A DNA stretch of 64,000 nt from Bradyrhizobium liaoningense (GCF_018130785.1 NZ_JAFCJT010000015.1:62001-126000); one strand, 5' to 3'. Numbered from the stretch's first letter, positions 26,259 through 36,513 are shown. The notes: generated by a model not told the origin, from the sequence alone. A program made the numbers and translations.

Positions 26259-27428
26259 CTACTCCGCCATCTTGGGTTCGGTGACGCCATCTTCGGCCGC
26301 GGCGCTCGCGCTGGTCGCGGCGGCACGCTTTTCCTTCGCCTGGTCCCACCAGGCGTTGAAGGTGCCGACGATGCCCTTGGGCAGCAACAGCGTCACCAGG
26401 ATGAACAGCGCACCCAGCATGAACAGCCAGTAGGGCGCGAGCATGCCCGAGGTGAAGAACGTTTTCGCGTAGTTGACGACGACGGCGCCGAGCGCCGCGC
26501 CGACCAGCGTGCCGCGGCCGCCGACCGCGACCCAGATCACCGCCTCGATCGAATTGCCGGGTGCGAATTCGCTCGGGTTGATGATGCCGACCTGGGGCAC
26601 GTAGAGCGCACCGGCAACGCCGGCCATGCAGGCCGACAACGTGAACACGAACAGCTTGTACGATTCGACGCGGTAGCCGAGGAACCGGCTGCGCGATTCC
26701 GCGTCGCGGATTGCGATCAGAACCTTGCCGAGCTTGGAGGACACGACAGAGCGGCAGATCAGGAAGCTCAGGATGAGCGCCAGGCAGCTCAGCGCAAACA
26801 GCGCGGCACGGGTGCCCTCGGCCTGGACGTTGAAGCCGAGGATGTCCTTGAAGTCGGTCAGGCCGTTGTTGCCGCCGAAGCCGAAATCATTGCGGAAGAA
26901 GGCAAGCAGCAGCGCATAGGTCATGGCCTGCGTGATGATCGACAGGTACACGCCGGTGACGCGGGAGCGGAAGGCGAGCCAGCCGAAGCAGAAGGCGAGC
27001 AGGCCGGGCACGAACAGCACCATCAACGCCGCGAACCAGAACATGTCGAAGCCGTGCCAGTACCAGGGCAGCTTCGAATAGTTCAGGAACACCATGAAGT
27101 CGGGCAGGATCGGGTTGCCGTAGACGCCGCGGGTGCCGATCTGCCGCATCAGGTACATGCCCATCGCGTAGCCGCCGAGCGCGAAGAAGGCGCCATGGCC
27201 TAGCGAGAGGATGCCGCAATAGCCCCAGATCAGATCGATCGAAAGCGCGAGGATCGCATAGCAGACATATTTGCCCCAGAGCGCGACCAGATAGGTCGGC
27301 ACCTGCAGGAACGAGCCCGCGGGCAGCAGCAGGTTTGAGAGCGGGATGAGGATGCCGCAGGCCGCGACGATGGCGAGAAAGATCGTCGCGCCGCGGTCCA
27401 GCGATCGGGTCAGCATGTGAGGGGTCAT
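26259..27428 (-). CDS. urtC: Urea ABC transporter permease UrtC
   Basis: A 389-residue inner-membrane permease (LivM type) with about ten helices. Typical loop motifs include YCGILSLGHGAFFALGGYAM and AVGGRGTLVGAALGAVVVNY, the latter near the ATPase-coupling region. The start ATG overlaps the urtB stop by 4 bases (27428-27425, ATGA), which couples the two permeases. The charged Ala/Lys-rich C-terminal tail is cytoplasmic. Confidence 0.94.
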   Translation of the reverse strand: MTPHMLTRSLDRGATIFLAIVAACGILIPLSNLLLPAGSFLQVPTYLVALWGKYVCYAILALSIDLIWGYCGILSLGHGAFFALGGYAMGMYLMRQIGTRGVYGNPILPDFMVFLNYSKLPWYWHGFDMFWFAALMVLFVPGLLAFCFGWLAFRSRVTGVYLSIITQAMTYALLLAFFRNDFGFGGNNGLTDFKDILGFNVQAEGTRAALFALSCLALILSFLICRSVVSSKLGKVLIAIRDAESRSRFLGYRVESYKLFVFTLSACMAGVAGALYVPQVGIINPSEFAPGNSIEAVIWVAVGGRGTLVGAALGAVVVNYAKTFFTSGMLAPYWLFMLGALFILVTLLLPKGIVGTFNAWWDQAKEKRAAATSASAAAEDGVTEPKMAE

Positions 27429-29032
27429 GCTTCCACCGCACGGCCCTTGAGCGCGAACAGGCCGCGCGGCCGCTTTTGAATGAACAGGATGATGAGAACG
27501 AGGATCGCGATCTTGCCGAGCACCGCGCCGGCGACCGGCTCCAGGAACTTGTTGGCGATGCCGAGCGTGAAGGCGCCCACGAGGGTCCCCCAGAGATTAC
27601 CGACGCCGCCGAACACCACGACCATGAAACTGTCGATGATGTAGCTCTGGCCGAGATTGGGGCTGACATTGTCGATCTGCGACAGCGCCACGCCGGCGAT
27701 GCCGGCAATGCCGGAGCCGAGACCGAAGGTCAGCGCATCGACGCGCGAGGTGGCGATGCCCATCGAGGCCGCCATGCGGCGGTTCTGCGTCACTGCGCGC
27801 ATCTCGAGACCAAGCGCGGTGTAGCGCAGCATCGCGAGCAGGATGACGAAGACGGCCAGCGTGAAGCAGAGGATCCAGAGCCGGTTATAGGTGATGGTGA
27901 TCTGGCCGAGCTCGAACGCGCCGCTCATCCAGGAGGGATTGCCGACCTCGCGGTTGGTCGGACCGAACATGGTGCGGACCGCCTGCTGCAGCACCAGCGA
28001 CAGGCCCCAGGTCGCCAGCAGCGTCTCCAGCGGACGGCCATAGAGGAAACGGATGATGCTGCGCTCGATCAGCACGCCGATGCCGCCGGCAACGAGGAAG
28101 GCGAGCGGCACGGCGATCAGCAAGGAATAGTCGAACAGGCCGGGATAACGGGTGCGGATCACCTCTTGCACCACGAAGGTGGTGTAGGCGCCGATCATCA
28201 CCATCTCGCCATGAGCCATGTTGATGACGCCCATCACGCCGAAGGTGATGGCGAGCCCGATCGCGGCGAGCAGCAAGACCGAGCCGAGCGAGAGGCCATA
28301 CCAGGCATTCTGCACGGTGGACCAGACCGCGAGCGAGCCCTGGATCGAACTGATGGCGCTGGCCGCGGCCTTGGTCACCGAGGCCGGCTGGTCGCCCATG
28401 CCTGTCAGCAGCGCCATCGCCTCCTGGTCGCCGCGCGCCTTGAGGGTGGCGACCGCCTCGAGCTTATCGACCTCGGTGGCGTCCGGCTTGAACAGCAGGA
28501 TGGCTGCGCGGGCTTCGCCGAGTGCAGTCTTGACCGATTTGTTGGTTTCCTTGGCAAGCGCGCCATCGACTGCCTCGAGCGCGGTCTCCTCATGCGACTT
28601 GAAGACGGATTGCGCGGCCTGGAGCCGCGTTCCGAGATCGGGCGACTGGAGCGTTAGACTTCCGAGCGCGGCATCGACGCTGCGGCGCAGGCGGTTGTTG
28701 AGACGGACCGCGCTCGCGCTGTCGGGAACGCTGGCGACCGGCTGGCCGGTCGCGGCGTCGATCGACTTGCCGTCGGCGCCCGTGACGTAAACCTTCTTGC
28801 TGTCGGAATCGGCCATCAGGCGGCCGTCCTGGAGCGCGCTGATGATGGGAAAAGCCAGCGTGTTGCCGCTGCTCGCGACCACACCGATCGCCTCTTCCGT
28901 ATCGGAGTAATCATCGTTGGCGAACTTGGCGACCGCATCCTCGAACGGACCGGCGAAGGCCGGCAGTGCGAACGCGATCAGGAACAACGAGAGCGCAAAC
29001 GAACAGAGACGGGCGGACAAATTGGCTGGCAC
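27425..29032 (-). CDS. urtB: Urea ABC transporter permease UrtB
   Basis: A 535-residue protein with a signal peptide (cleavage near ALPAFA|GP) and a ~190-residue periplasmic helical N-domain before a LivH-type permease (LAITFGVMGVINMAHGEMVM, GPTNREVGNPSWMSG, VVVFGGVGNLWGTLVGAF). The extended N-domain is typical of UrtB and helps to separate urea permeases from amino-acid ones. It is preceded by a 12-bp hairpin in the urtA-urtB gap and overlaps urtC by 4 bases. Confidence 0.94.
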   Translation of the reverse strand: MPANLSARLCSFALSLFLIAFALPAFAGPFEDAVAKFANDDYSDTEEAIGVVASSGNTLAFPIISALQDGRLMADSDSKKVYVTGADGKSIDAATGQPVASVPDSASAVRLNNRLRRSVDAALGSLTLQSPDLGTRLQAAQSVFKSHEETALEAVDGALAKETNKSVKTALGEARAAILLFKPDATEVDKLEAVATLKARGDQEAMALLTGMGDQPASVTKAAASAISSIQGSLAVWSTVQNAWYGLSLGSVLLLAAIGLAITFGVMGVINMAHGEMVMIGAYTTFVVQEVIRTRYPGLFDYSLLIAVPLAFLVAGGIGVLIERSIIRFLYGRPLETLLATWGLSLVLQQAVRTMFGPTNREVGNPSWMSGAFELGQITITYNRLWILCFTLAVFVILLAMLRYTALGLEMRAVTQNRRMAASMGIATSRVDALTFGLGSGIAGIAGVALSQIDNVSPNLGQSYIIDSFMVVVFGGVGNLWGTLVGAFTLGIANKFLEPVAGAVLGKIAILVLIILFIQKRPRGLFALKGRAVEA

Positions 29033-29058
29033 TGTGGAGGACCCCGGCAGAAATGGAT

Positions 29059-29088
29059 GGAGAAGGCGGCGGGATCGCCGCCTTCTCC
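29059..29088 (-). promoter_or_regulatory. Intercistronic hairpin between urtA and urtB
   Basis: A perfect 12-bp GC-rich stem (29059-29070 with 29077-29088) and a 6-base loop, 28 bases after the urtA stop, with no T-run on the transcribed strand. This is the arrangement often seen after binding-protein genes, where the hairpin protects the upstream mRNA and lowers expression of the permease genes. Confidence 0.65.
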
Positions 29089-29116
29089 GATCGTGCTATG
29101 GAACGTCAGATCCGGG

Positions 29117-30445
29117 TCAGGAGCCCGAACCGAGGCACTTGTTGGTCTTGGTGTTGAAGTTGCCGCACTTCTTGCCGACCCAGTCGCCGACCAGGTCCTT
29201 CGAGCCGTCGAGCTCCTTCGACCAGGCATCGCCGGCAACGAGACCCGGGGTCTTCCAGACCACGTCGAACTGGCCGTTGCCCTTGATCTCGCCGATGAAC
29301 ACCGGCTTGGTGATGTGGTGGTTCGGCAGCATCTTCGACACGCCGCCGGTCAGGTTCGGCGCCTCGATGCCGGGAAGTGCGTCGATCACCTTGTCCGGAT
29401 CGGTCGACTTCACCTTCTCGACGGCCTTCACCCACATGTTGAAGCCGATCACGTGCGCTTCCATCGGATCGTTGGTCACGCGCTTCGGATTCTTGGTGTA
29501 GGCCTGCCAGTCCTTGATGAACTTCTCGTTCGATCCGTCCTTGGTCTTGATCGACTCGAAGTAGTTCCAGGCGGCGAGATGGCCGACCAGCGGCTTGGTG
29601 TCGATACCGGCGAGCTCTTCCTCACCCACCGAGAACGCGACCACCGGGATGTCCTTGGCCTTGATGCCCTGGTTGCCGAGCTCCTTGTAGAAGGGAACGT
29701 TGGCGTCGCCGTTGATGGTCGAGACCACCGCGGTCTTCTTGCCGGCCGAGCCGAACTTCTTGATGTCGGCCACGATCGTCTGCCAGTCGGAATGACCGAA
29801 CGGCGTGTAGTTGATCATGATGTCTTCCTGGGCGACCCCCTTCGACTTCAGGTAGGCTTCCAGGATCTTGTTGGTGGTTCGCGGATAGACGTAGTCGGTG
29901 CCCGCAAGCACCCAGCGCTTCACCTTCTCGTCCTTCATCAGATAGTCGACGGCGGGGATCGCCTGCTGGTTCGGCGCAGCACCCGTGTAGAACACGTTGC
30001 GCTCGCTCTCCTCGCCCTCGTACTGCACGGGGTAGAACAGGATGTTGTTCAGCTCCTTGAACACCGGGAGCACCGACTTGCGCGACACCGAGGTCCAGCA
30101 GCCGAACACGACCGCGACCTTGTCCTTGGTGATCAGCTCGCGGGCCTTTTCGGCGAACAGCGGCCAGTTCGAAGCGGGATCGACGACGACGGCTTCGAGC
30201 TTCTTGCCGAGCACGCCGCCCTTCTTGTTCTGCTCGTCGATCAGGAAGAGGATGGTGTCCTTCAGCGTGGTTTCGCTGATGGCCATGGTGCCGGAGAGAG
30301 AATGAAGGACGCCGACCTTGATCGTGTCGTCCGCGGCCTTTGCGCCGGTCAATGAAGCCAGACCGAGCATCAGTCCGGCGGTCGCGGCGAGCACGCCGCG
30401 GCGGCTAAATGACGCCGCTATATCGTGAGTTGATTTGGTAAGCAT
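29117..30445 (-). CDS. urtA: Urea ABC transporter substrate-binding protein UrtA
   Basis: A 442-residue periplasmic binding protein. The N-terminus carries a twin-arginine-like signal (SRRGVLAATAGLMLGLASL, cleavage near GAKA|AD). The mature part begins DDTIKVGVLHSLSGTMAISE and continues with VFGCWTSVSRKSVLPVF and LFYPVQYEGEESERNVFYTG, which are highly characteristic of urea- rather than leucine-binding proteins. ATG 30445 is preceded by GGGAG. A near-consensus sigma-54 promoter lies 77-91 bases upstream, so nitrogen control through NtrC is likely. It is the first gene of the urea unit. Confidence 0.96.
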   Translation of the reverse strand: MLTKSTHDIAASFSRRGVLAATAGLMLGLASLTGAKAADDTIKVGVLHSLSGTMAISETTLKDTILFLIDEQNKKGGVLGKKLEAVVVDPASNWPLFAEKARELITKDKVAVVFGCWTSVSRKSVLPVFKELNNILFYPVQYEGEESERNVFYTGAAPNQQAIPAVDYLMKDEKVKRWVLAGTDYVYPRTTNKILEAYLKSKGVAQEDIMINYTPFGHSDWQTIVADIKKFGSAGKKTAVVSTINGDANVPFYKELGNQGIKAKDIPVVAFSVGEEELAGIDTKPLVGHLAAWNYFESIKTKDGSNEKFIKDWQAYTKNPKRVTNDPMEAHVIGFNMWVKAVEKVKSTDPDKVIDALPGIEAPNLTGGVSKMLPNHHITKPVFIGEIKGNGQFDVVWKTPGLVAGDAWSKELDGSKDLVGDWVGKKCGNFNTKTNKCLGSGS

Positions 30446-30521
30446 GAGTGTATCATCTCCCTGACGCAGACGTGAAAAACGCTGCGAAACGGCCCCACGG
30501 CCGCCTGCGATTAATGGAATC

Positions 30522-30536
30522 GCAAGAACCATGCCA
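30522..30536 (-). promoter_or_regulatory. Sigma-54 (RpoN) promoter of urtA
   Basis: On the minus strand the sequence TGGCATGGTTCTTGC (30536-30522) matches TGGCACG-N4-TTGC, with the essential GG and GC dinucleotides at the correct spacing; the only core deviation is T for C at the sixth base. The predicted transcript starts near 30511, leaving a 66-base leader before the urtA ATG. Confidence 0.7.
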
Positions 30537-30886
30537 TGGGCTGAGCACATGCCAACCCATTGGTCAGGTTAGATAATTTCGCTGCAATCCAACTTTCGCC
30601 GCAGTCCGATTGCCCAAATCTTGAGCGAATAAAATGTATGCTTATGCGGCAGACGGGTTATTTTTTGAGCAAAATGGCCACTCTGTCTAAATTTCCGGCA
30701 TAACTATTTCTGCACTGCAATCGCCGTTTGAGGCCCCGTTGCCTTGAAACTGCCCCCTGAATGTTCCATATGAGGGTCCGAGACCTCTTGCGAATCAAGG
30801 GGTCGTAGCGAGCCGCGTGTTCTTAAGCCCTTTCGGGCCTCTGGCTTGCCCCATCCCATCAAGCCATCCGACACCCCAAACACGCA

Positions 30887-30903
30887 GGTGTCTATTTGAC
30901 ACC
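30887..30903 (+). promoter_or_regulatory. Inverted repeat before the DEAD-box helicase gene
   Basis: GGTGTC (30887-30892) and GACACC (30898-30903) with a 5-base spacer, 46 bases before the helicase ATG. It is a candidate operator; a TTGACA word overlaps its right arm and could be a -35 element. Confidence 0.35.
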
Positions 30904-30949
30904 CTTATTGCGCGTGCCCCGCTGATTGCGCCGGGCGCCCGCTTTCGAC

Positions 30950-32521
<1,572 letters not shown>

Positions 32522-32544
32522 CCGTCCACGACCTGGAGAAATTC

Positions 32545-32832
32545 ATGGCTAAGGAAGAGCTGATCCAGTTCGAAGGACTGGTCACCGAAATCCTCCCCGA
32601 CGCGCGCTACCGCGTGCAGCTCGACGCCGGGCACGAGATCGTCGCCTACACCGCCGGCAAGATGAAGAAGAACCGCATCAAGACGCTGGCGGGTGACCGC
32701 GTGACGGTGGAAATGTCGCCCTATGACCTCGAGAAGGGCCGGCTGATTTTCCGCCACAAGGACGAACGTCCCAGCGGGATGGGCGGACCTCCGCGTCCCG
32801 GACAGCGCGGTGGCCAGTTCCGCCGCCGCTGA
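32545..32832 (+). CDS. infA: Translation initiation factor IF-1
   Basis: A 95-residue S1/OB-fold protein. MAKEELIQFEGLVTEILPDA, then YRVQLDAGHEIVAYTAGKMK and MSPYDLEKGRLIFRHK match IF-1, which binds the ribosomal A site. The C-terminal ~22 residues (Gly/Pro/Arg-rich, ending GGQFRRR) exceed the usual 72-residue IF-1 and look like an added RNA-binding tail. It lies 23 bases after the helicase stop in the same direction. Whether it is the main or a second IF-1 of the organism cannot be judged from this window. Confidence 0.92.
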   Translation: MAKEELIQFEGLVTEILPDARYRVQLDAGHEIVAYTAGKMKKNRIKTLAGDRVTVEMSPYDLEKGRLIFRHKDERPSGMGGPPRPGQRGGQFRRR

Positions 32833-33099
32833 TCCGCTTCAAGCGCCTCGGTTGCGGAAGTAAAATTCTGACCTGTATGCTGATCCGCCGCGTCGATCGC
32901 GGCGGATCAAAAAATCGTGCACGTCAGGATTGTTTTGGTGCCTTAATTCCAATAAAATCACTCATCGATTTTCGGCCGGACGACATTGGCATCCACCGGT
33001 ACAGCCGGTTCAGACACGCTGACGACCCTTCCAGAAACTCGATCTAACCCGCCTGCGAAAGTAGGCTTCGACACTGCATATCTGAGAAGGAACTACCCC
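32833..33099. other. Intergenic region/leader before cspA
   Basis: 267 bases. It contains a perfect 10-bp stem-loop (32882-32891 with 32899-32908) followed by As rather than Ts, then an AT-richer stretch. Part may be a long cspA leader of the kind that senses temperature in cold-shock genes. No gene is seen. Confidence 0.45.
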
Positions 33100-33312
33100 G
33101 TGAGCATGGGAACCGTGAAGTGGTTTAACGCGACCAAGGGCTTCGGCTTCATCCAGCCCGACGATGGCGGCCAGGACGTTTTCGTACACATCAGCGCCGT
33201 CGAGCGCGCCGGCCTCGGCACGCTGCGTGAAGGCCAGAAGGTCTCTTACGAGATCGTCGCCGACCGTCGTTCCGGCAAGTCGGCAGCGGACAACCTCCGC
33301 GCCGCCGGTTGA
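33100..33312 (+). CDS. cspA: Cold shock protein CspA family
   Basis: A 70-residue single cold-shock domain that binds single-stranded RNA/DNA: MGTVKWFNATKGFGFIQPDD with RNP-1 (KGFGFIQ) and RNP-2 (DVFVHIS). The GTG at 33100 (giving MSMGTVKWF) is preferred because AGAAGGA lies about 9 bases upstream; the ATG at 33106 would leave 14-15 bases. A strong terminator follows at 33360-33389. It is the third gene of an RNA-handling cluster with rhlE and infA. Confidence 0.94.
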   Translation: MSMGTVKWFNATKGFGFIQPDDGGQDVFVHISAVERAGLGTLREGQKVSYEIVADRRSGKSAADNLRAAG

Positions 33313-33359
33313 GCAGTCGGGCCTTCGGCCCGGATCGGCTCTAGCGACCAAGCAAAAGG

Positions 33360-33389
33360 AAAGGCCGTGCGCGACGCACGGCCTTTTTT
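33360..33389 (+). terminator. Rho-independent terminator after cspA
   Basis: An 11-bp stem (33360-33370 with 33376-33386), a 5-base loop and a T6 run. It ends 30 bases before the stop of the convergent TadE-like gene. Confidence 0.9.
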
Positions 33390-33418
33390 CATTCTCATCC
33401 GCGATGAACTCGCGGATT

Positions 33419-34051
33419 TCAGCACGATGACGGTACGCCGTTGTAGGGAACGCAGGTGACTTGGCGCGGCCGCGTGTAGGAGAGATCGTTCAGCGGCAGG
33501 CTCGACTTCAACACGTAGCCCACGGTCGGTGTGTAAGTGTAACTCGCCTCGCTGAGGATGAGGTAGCTCGACGGTATCAAGAGCGTCGCGGGAATGATCG
33601 TGGTGACCTTGTCGCCAGCCTTCCGAACCGAGGTCGCCAGCGTCGCTTGCGTCGCGCCGCTCGCAATGGTGCCAGCCTTGCTCCACTGGACCGTGGCGAT
33701 GCTGTTGGCATCGATATAGATCTGGGAGATCGTGCCCTTCACGAGGCTGGCGTCGTAAGGCATGATGACCGAGATGCTCGCCGTGAAAGTGTTCTGCATG
33801 TCGGCATCGGCGAGCGTCGTCGACTGCGATGTCAGATCGGACAGGGTCCGCGCAATCAATGTGACTTTGCGATCGATCGCCACGGCCGACGAAAACTCGA
33901 CGGTACCGAAGAACATCACCAGCATCAGCGGCACGATGACCGCGAATTCGGTCGCCGCGAGCGCGCGGCTGTCGGCGACGAAATCGCGCACGGAGCAACG
34001 GACATTCGTCCAGATATTCGCAATCGCCTGCATCGGTCCGCTCAGATCCAT
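33419..34051 (-). CDS. TadE/TadF-like pilus assembly pseudopilin
   Basis: A 210-residue protein with an N-terminal segment typical of TadE-like minor pilins (SRALAATEFAVIVPLMLVMFFG, with the Glu that follows the processing site) and a periplasmic remainder ending in PRQVTCVPYNGVPSSC with two Cys. Such pseudopilins are processed by the CpaA peptidase and are needed for Flp pilus assembly. It follows the second TadE-like gene by 5 bases. No vWA domain is present, so it is not a full TadG. Confidence 0.82.
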   Translation of the reverse strand: MDLSGPMQAIANIWTNVRCSVRDFVADSRALAATEFAVIVPLMLVMFFGTVEFSSAVAIDRKVTLIARTLSDLTSQSTTLADADMQNTFTASISVIMPYDASLVKGTISQIYIDANSIATVQWSKAGTIASGATQATLATSVRKAGDKVTTIIPATLLIPSSYLILSEASYTYTPTVGYVLKSSLPLNDLSYTRPRQVTCVPYNGVPSSC

Positions 34052-34056
34052 CTGCG

Positions 34057-34638
34057 TCAGAAGGGTTCATTCTTGAAGGCTGCGGTCGCCACCAGCAGCC
34101 GCTTGTTGCTGCACCCGATGTTGAGGCCGAGGCCGGTGACGACGAGCGGCCACTGATAGAACAGCCGCACCACGACGACCTGGCCGGAGGTCCCGGCACT
34201 GTACTGCATGCCGGTTGGGTTGAAATTGCAGGAATCGCCATAGCTGGTGAGGCTCAGCGTCTTGAAGGAGGTGGTGCTCACGACGTCGACGTAAAGCTTG
34301 CTGCAATCGAACAGCGCCGGGATCTGCGTGCAGACATAGGCCTTGAACGTCGTCTGATCACACGCCGAGACCACGTTGGCCGCCGTCTGACAGGCCGCCA
34401 CCGAGCCGCCCTGCGCTTGCGCCTGGCCGGTCAGGATCGCGCGCGCGGAATTCTGCGTGACGGTCTCGAGCACCTGGCCTGCGAAGAACATGAGCGCCGT
34501 CTCGATGATGGCGAACAGCAGCCCGAAGAAGATCGGCGCGACCAGCGCGAACTCCACTGCCGCGGAGCCGCGACGGTTGCCGCGAAACCGGCGCAGCGCT
34601 TTCCGGAGTGTGAACCTCGTAGGTGCAGGCGATGGCAT
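34057..34638 (-). CDS. TadE-like pilus assembly pseudopilin
   Basis: A 193-residue protein: a basic N-terminus (RKALRRFRGNRRGS), then AAVEFALVAPIFFGLLFAII, a classic TadE segment with Glu at the pilin +5-like position, then a periplasmic domain with several Cys (VAACQTAANVVSACDQ, CTQIPALFDC). It is the first of two co-directional TadE-type genes. A CtrA-like motif lies about 100 bases upstream (34754-34740). Confidence 0.85.
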   Translation of the reverse strand: MPSPAPTRFTLRKALRRFRGNRRGSAAVEFALVAPIFFGLLFAIIETALMFFAGQVLETVTQNSARAILTGQAQAQGGSVAACQTAANVVSACDQTTFKAYVCTQIPALFDCSKLYVDVVSTTSFKTLSLTSYGDSCNFNPTGMQYSAGTSGQVVVVRLFYQWPLVVTGLGLNIGCSNKRLLVATAAFKNEPF

Positions 34639-34739
34639 CGCGTAAAAATTCCCCAGCAGCGGCGATCATCTGCTCCGTTCAATAGCGGAAACTGATTGTT
34701 TAAGTGTTTCAGGCGATCAGCACCCGGCGGACCGCGCCG

Positions 34740-34754
34740 TTAAGGATGTGTCAA
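34740..34754 (-). promoter_or_regulatory. CtrA-like motif upstream of the TadE pair
   Basis: On the minus strand TTGA-N7-TTAA (34754-34740), one mismatch from the CtrA consensus TTAA-N7-TTAA. It is a candidate only. Confidence 0.3.
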
Positions 34755-34831
34755 CCACGAACGACCCAAGACGCACGGGCACACGGACAAAGGCGCGCGA
34801 GAGAAGAACTCTTCCGTGCATGCGCGAGTGT

Positions 34832-34860
34832 CCGGGCGGGACCAGACGATCCTGCCCGGG
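34832..34860 (-). terminator. Hairpin after the pilus N-domain gene
   Basis: Stem 34832-34841 pairs with 34850-34859 (one G-T pair), 22 bases after the stop codon at 34882. There is no T-run, so terminator strength is uncertain. Confidence 0.45.
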
Positions 34861-34881
34861 CAAGCTCACCGATCCGTCTTG

Positions 34882-35379
34882 CTAGTTGGGTTTGGTGCCC
34901 GCGCTGGCGCCGCCGGCGGCGCTGCTGCTCAGCGAACCGGCCTGGCTCATCGTGTTGTTGAAGTAGTTGTCGCTGTCGCCGAGCGTCACACGGCGCTGGC
35001 AAAGCGGCATGCAGCTGTAGGACTCGCGCTCGATCCCGCGATAGACGGTGACGAGCCGGTCGCTCGGACCTTCGACCTGGATCTGGCGATCGACCAGGAT
35101 CTCACCGCCCCGGTCGAGCGCGATGAAATTGGTGGCACCGTAACCCTTCCCGGTCACGACGATCATGCCGCCGGGCTGGAGCGTGACGTCGGCGATCAGG
35201 GGATTGCCGACCACGATGGTCGCCACCTTGCCGGGCAGACGAACCAGCTTGGCCTGGTCGACATTGACGGCGATGGTGTCGGCGGTGGGCTCGGCACGGC
35301 CGGCAGCCGGCGATGCCAGCACCGCGGCTGCAACCAGAAGACAAACGCGCGCATGACGGCGCATCAACTCTTTACGCAT
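34882..35379 (-). CDS. Exported pilus-secretin N-domain protein (CpaC N-terminal-like, without secretin)
   Basis: A 165-residue protein with a signal peptide (cleavage near AAGRA|EP) and a T2SS/T3SS pilus N-terminal domain: VNVDQAKLVRLPGKVATIVV, then GNPLIADVTLQPGGMIVVTG and KGYGATNFIALDRGGEILVD. The same fold begins CpaC in this window (residues ~60-130), but here it is followed only by a short Cys-containing segment (YSCMPLCQRRVTLG) and a Ser/Ala/Gly tail. GGGAG precedes the ATG at 35379. It probably helps the pilus secretin at the outer membrane, perhaps as a pilotin-like or adaptor protein (inference). Confidence 0.82.
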   Translation of the reverse strand: MRKELMRRHARVCLLVAAAVLASPAAGRAEPTADTIAVNVDQAKLVRLPGKVATIVVGNPLIADVTLQPGGMIVVTGKGYGATNFIALDRGGEILVDRQIQVEGPSDRLVTVYRGIERESYSCMPLCQRRVTLGDSDNYFNNTMSQAGSLSSSAAGGASAGTKPN

Positions 35380-35553
35380 ACTCTTACTCCCGGGACGTCA
35401 CAAACCGGCAGAGGCGATTCGATACAGCGGAGCCGGTGCCCGACCCCGCTAACCTGCCCTTAATTCGTGAACGTTCCGCAAATTCGCCGGCAATTGTTTG
35501 AACGGACCGGCGTTTTGCGGGCTCTCGAAGGCGGCGGCCCCGCGGCCCCCGCC

Positions 35554-36384
35554 CTAGCGTCGGAACGGATAGGCGAGCTGGCCCCCGATCTCCTTCGGCA
35601 TGGTCGCTTCGTCCTTGCCGTAATCCTGCGGCAGTCTGCCCTCCGGCATGCGGAAGGTGCCGAACAGCACGTCCCAGATCGGGAACGTGCCGGCGAAATT
35701 GGTGTCGCCGCCCTCTTCGAGCGCGGTGTGGTGCCAGCGGTGGAACACCGGCGTCGCCAGCACGTATCTGAACGGGCCGAAGGTCCAGTTCAGGTTGGCG
35801 TGCACGAAGGCCGAATGGAAGGTGGTGAACGGACCGACCCAGATCATGACGTTCGGGGAGATGCCGGCCATCAGCAGCACGACGTCGACGCCGATCGTTC
35901 CGAGCATGAGATTGACGGGATGGAAGCGGGCCGCGGAAATCCACCCGATCTCCTCCGACGAATGATGGATTGCGTGGTACTTCCAGAATCCGCCGTCGTG
36001 GAACAGCCGGTGCAGCCAGTACAGCATGAAATCAGACAGCACCAGGAATAGTATGGCCTGTACCCACAGCGGCAACTGCGCCAGCGGGCCATGACCATTG
36101 TCGTAGAAGGCAATGAGCCCGTCGGCGTCGTGGATGTTGAAGACGGCACCGGCACCGACGATCAGGAGTCCGATCCGCATGGTACGGGCGAACACCGGAA
36201 CGAAGAACCAGTAGCAGATGTCGGTGAGGATCTCGCGTTTGCGCCACCACGGCGCGCCGGGATTGCAGGCCCAGAAATGCTCAAGCACGGTGAAGACCGC
36301 CGCGAGCGCGAAGGTGACGGGGACCATCTTCTGGATGGTCTCGCCGAGCATCAGGGCGACTTGCATGGGCAGGCTCGACATCAT
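35554..36384 (-). CDS. Sterol desaturase/fatty acid hydroxylase family protein
   Basis: A 276-residue integral membrane di-iron enzyme of the fatty-acid hydroxylase superfamily, with four or more helices. The three His boxes are intact: HRLFH (in LYWLHRLFHDGG), HAIHHS, and HRWHH (in VFHRWHHTALEEGG). The family hydroxylates or desaturates lipids, sterols or carotenoids; the substrate is unknown here. It lies between the pilus N-domain gene and the flp pilin gene, but nothing ties it functionally to the pilus. Confidence 0.87.
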   Translation of the reverse strand: MMSSLPMQVALMLGETIQKMVPVTFALAAVFTVLEHFWACNPGAPWWRKREILTDICYWFFVPVFARTMRIGLLIVGAGAVFNIHDADGLIAFYDNGHGPLAQLPLWVQAILFLVLSDFMLYWLHRLFHDGGFWKYHAIHHSSEEIGWISAARFHPVNLMLGTIGVDVVLLMAGISPNVMIWVGPFTTFHSAFVHANLNWTFGPFRYVLATPVFHRWHHTALEEGGDTNFAGTFPIWDVLFGTFRMPEGRLPQDYGKDEATMPKEIGGQLAYPFRR

Positions 36385-36498
36385 CGCCTCTCTTCCGGAC
36401 TTCTGATCCCGCTTACGCCTACTCCGCGAAATTTAAGGGAGGGTGAAGTCGGCGGCGCGCTTGAGGCATTTGGAAATGCAAGAATTGCAACTGCGGCC

Positions 36499-36513
36499 TT
36501 AAGGCCAAATTCA
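36499..36513 (+). promoter_or_regulatory. CtrA-like motif upstream of the flp pilin gene
   Basis: TTAA-N7-TTCA, one mismatch from TTAA-N7-TTAA, 134 bases before the pilin ATG. In Caulobacter the pilA promoter is activated by CtrA, so the site is plausible but unproven. Confidence 0.3.

Larger units (their letters stand above)
30446..30949. other. Divergent regulatory region between urtA and the DEAD-box helicase
   Basis: 504 bases with no credible gene. It holds the sigma-54 promoter for urtA, an AT-richer stretch (about 30555-30720) where activator sites would be expected, and, near the helicase, an inverted repeat GGTGTC-N5-GACACC at 30887-30903. I could not identify a convincing pair of NtrC sites by eye. 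Confidence 0.55.

Noticed and set aside
30555..30720. NtrC binding sites upstream of the urtA sigma-54 promoter
   Set aside because: Words such as GAGCAAAATGGCCAC resemble part of the NtrC site but lack its dyad symmetry, so no site is claimed.
32882..32914. Perfect 10-bp hairpin after infA as a rho-independent terminator
   Set aside because: It is followed by a run of As, not Ts, on the transcribed strand, so termination of the plus-strand transcript is not supported.
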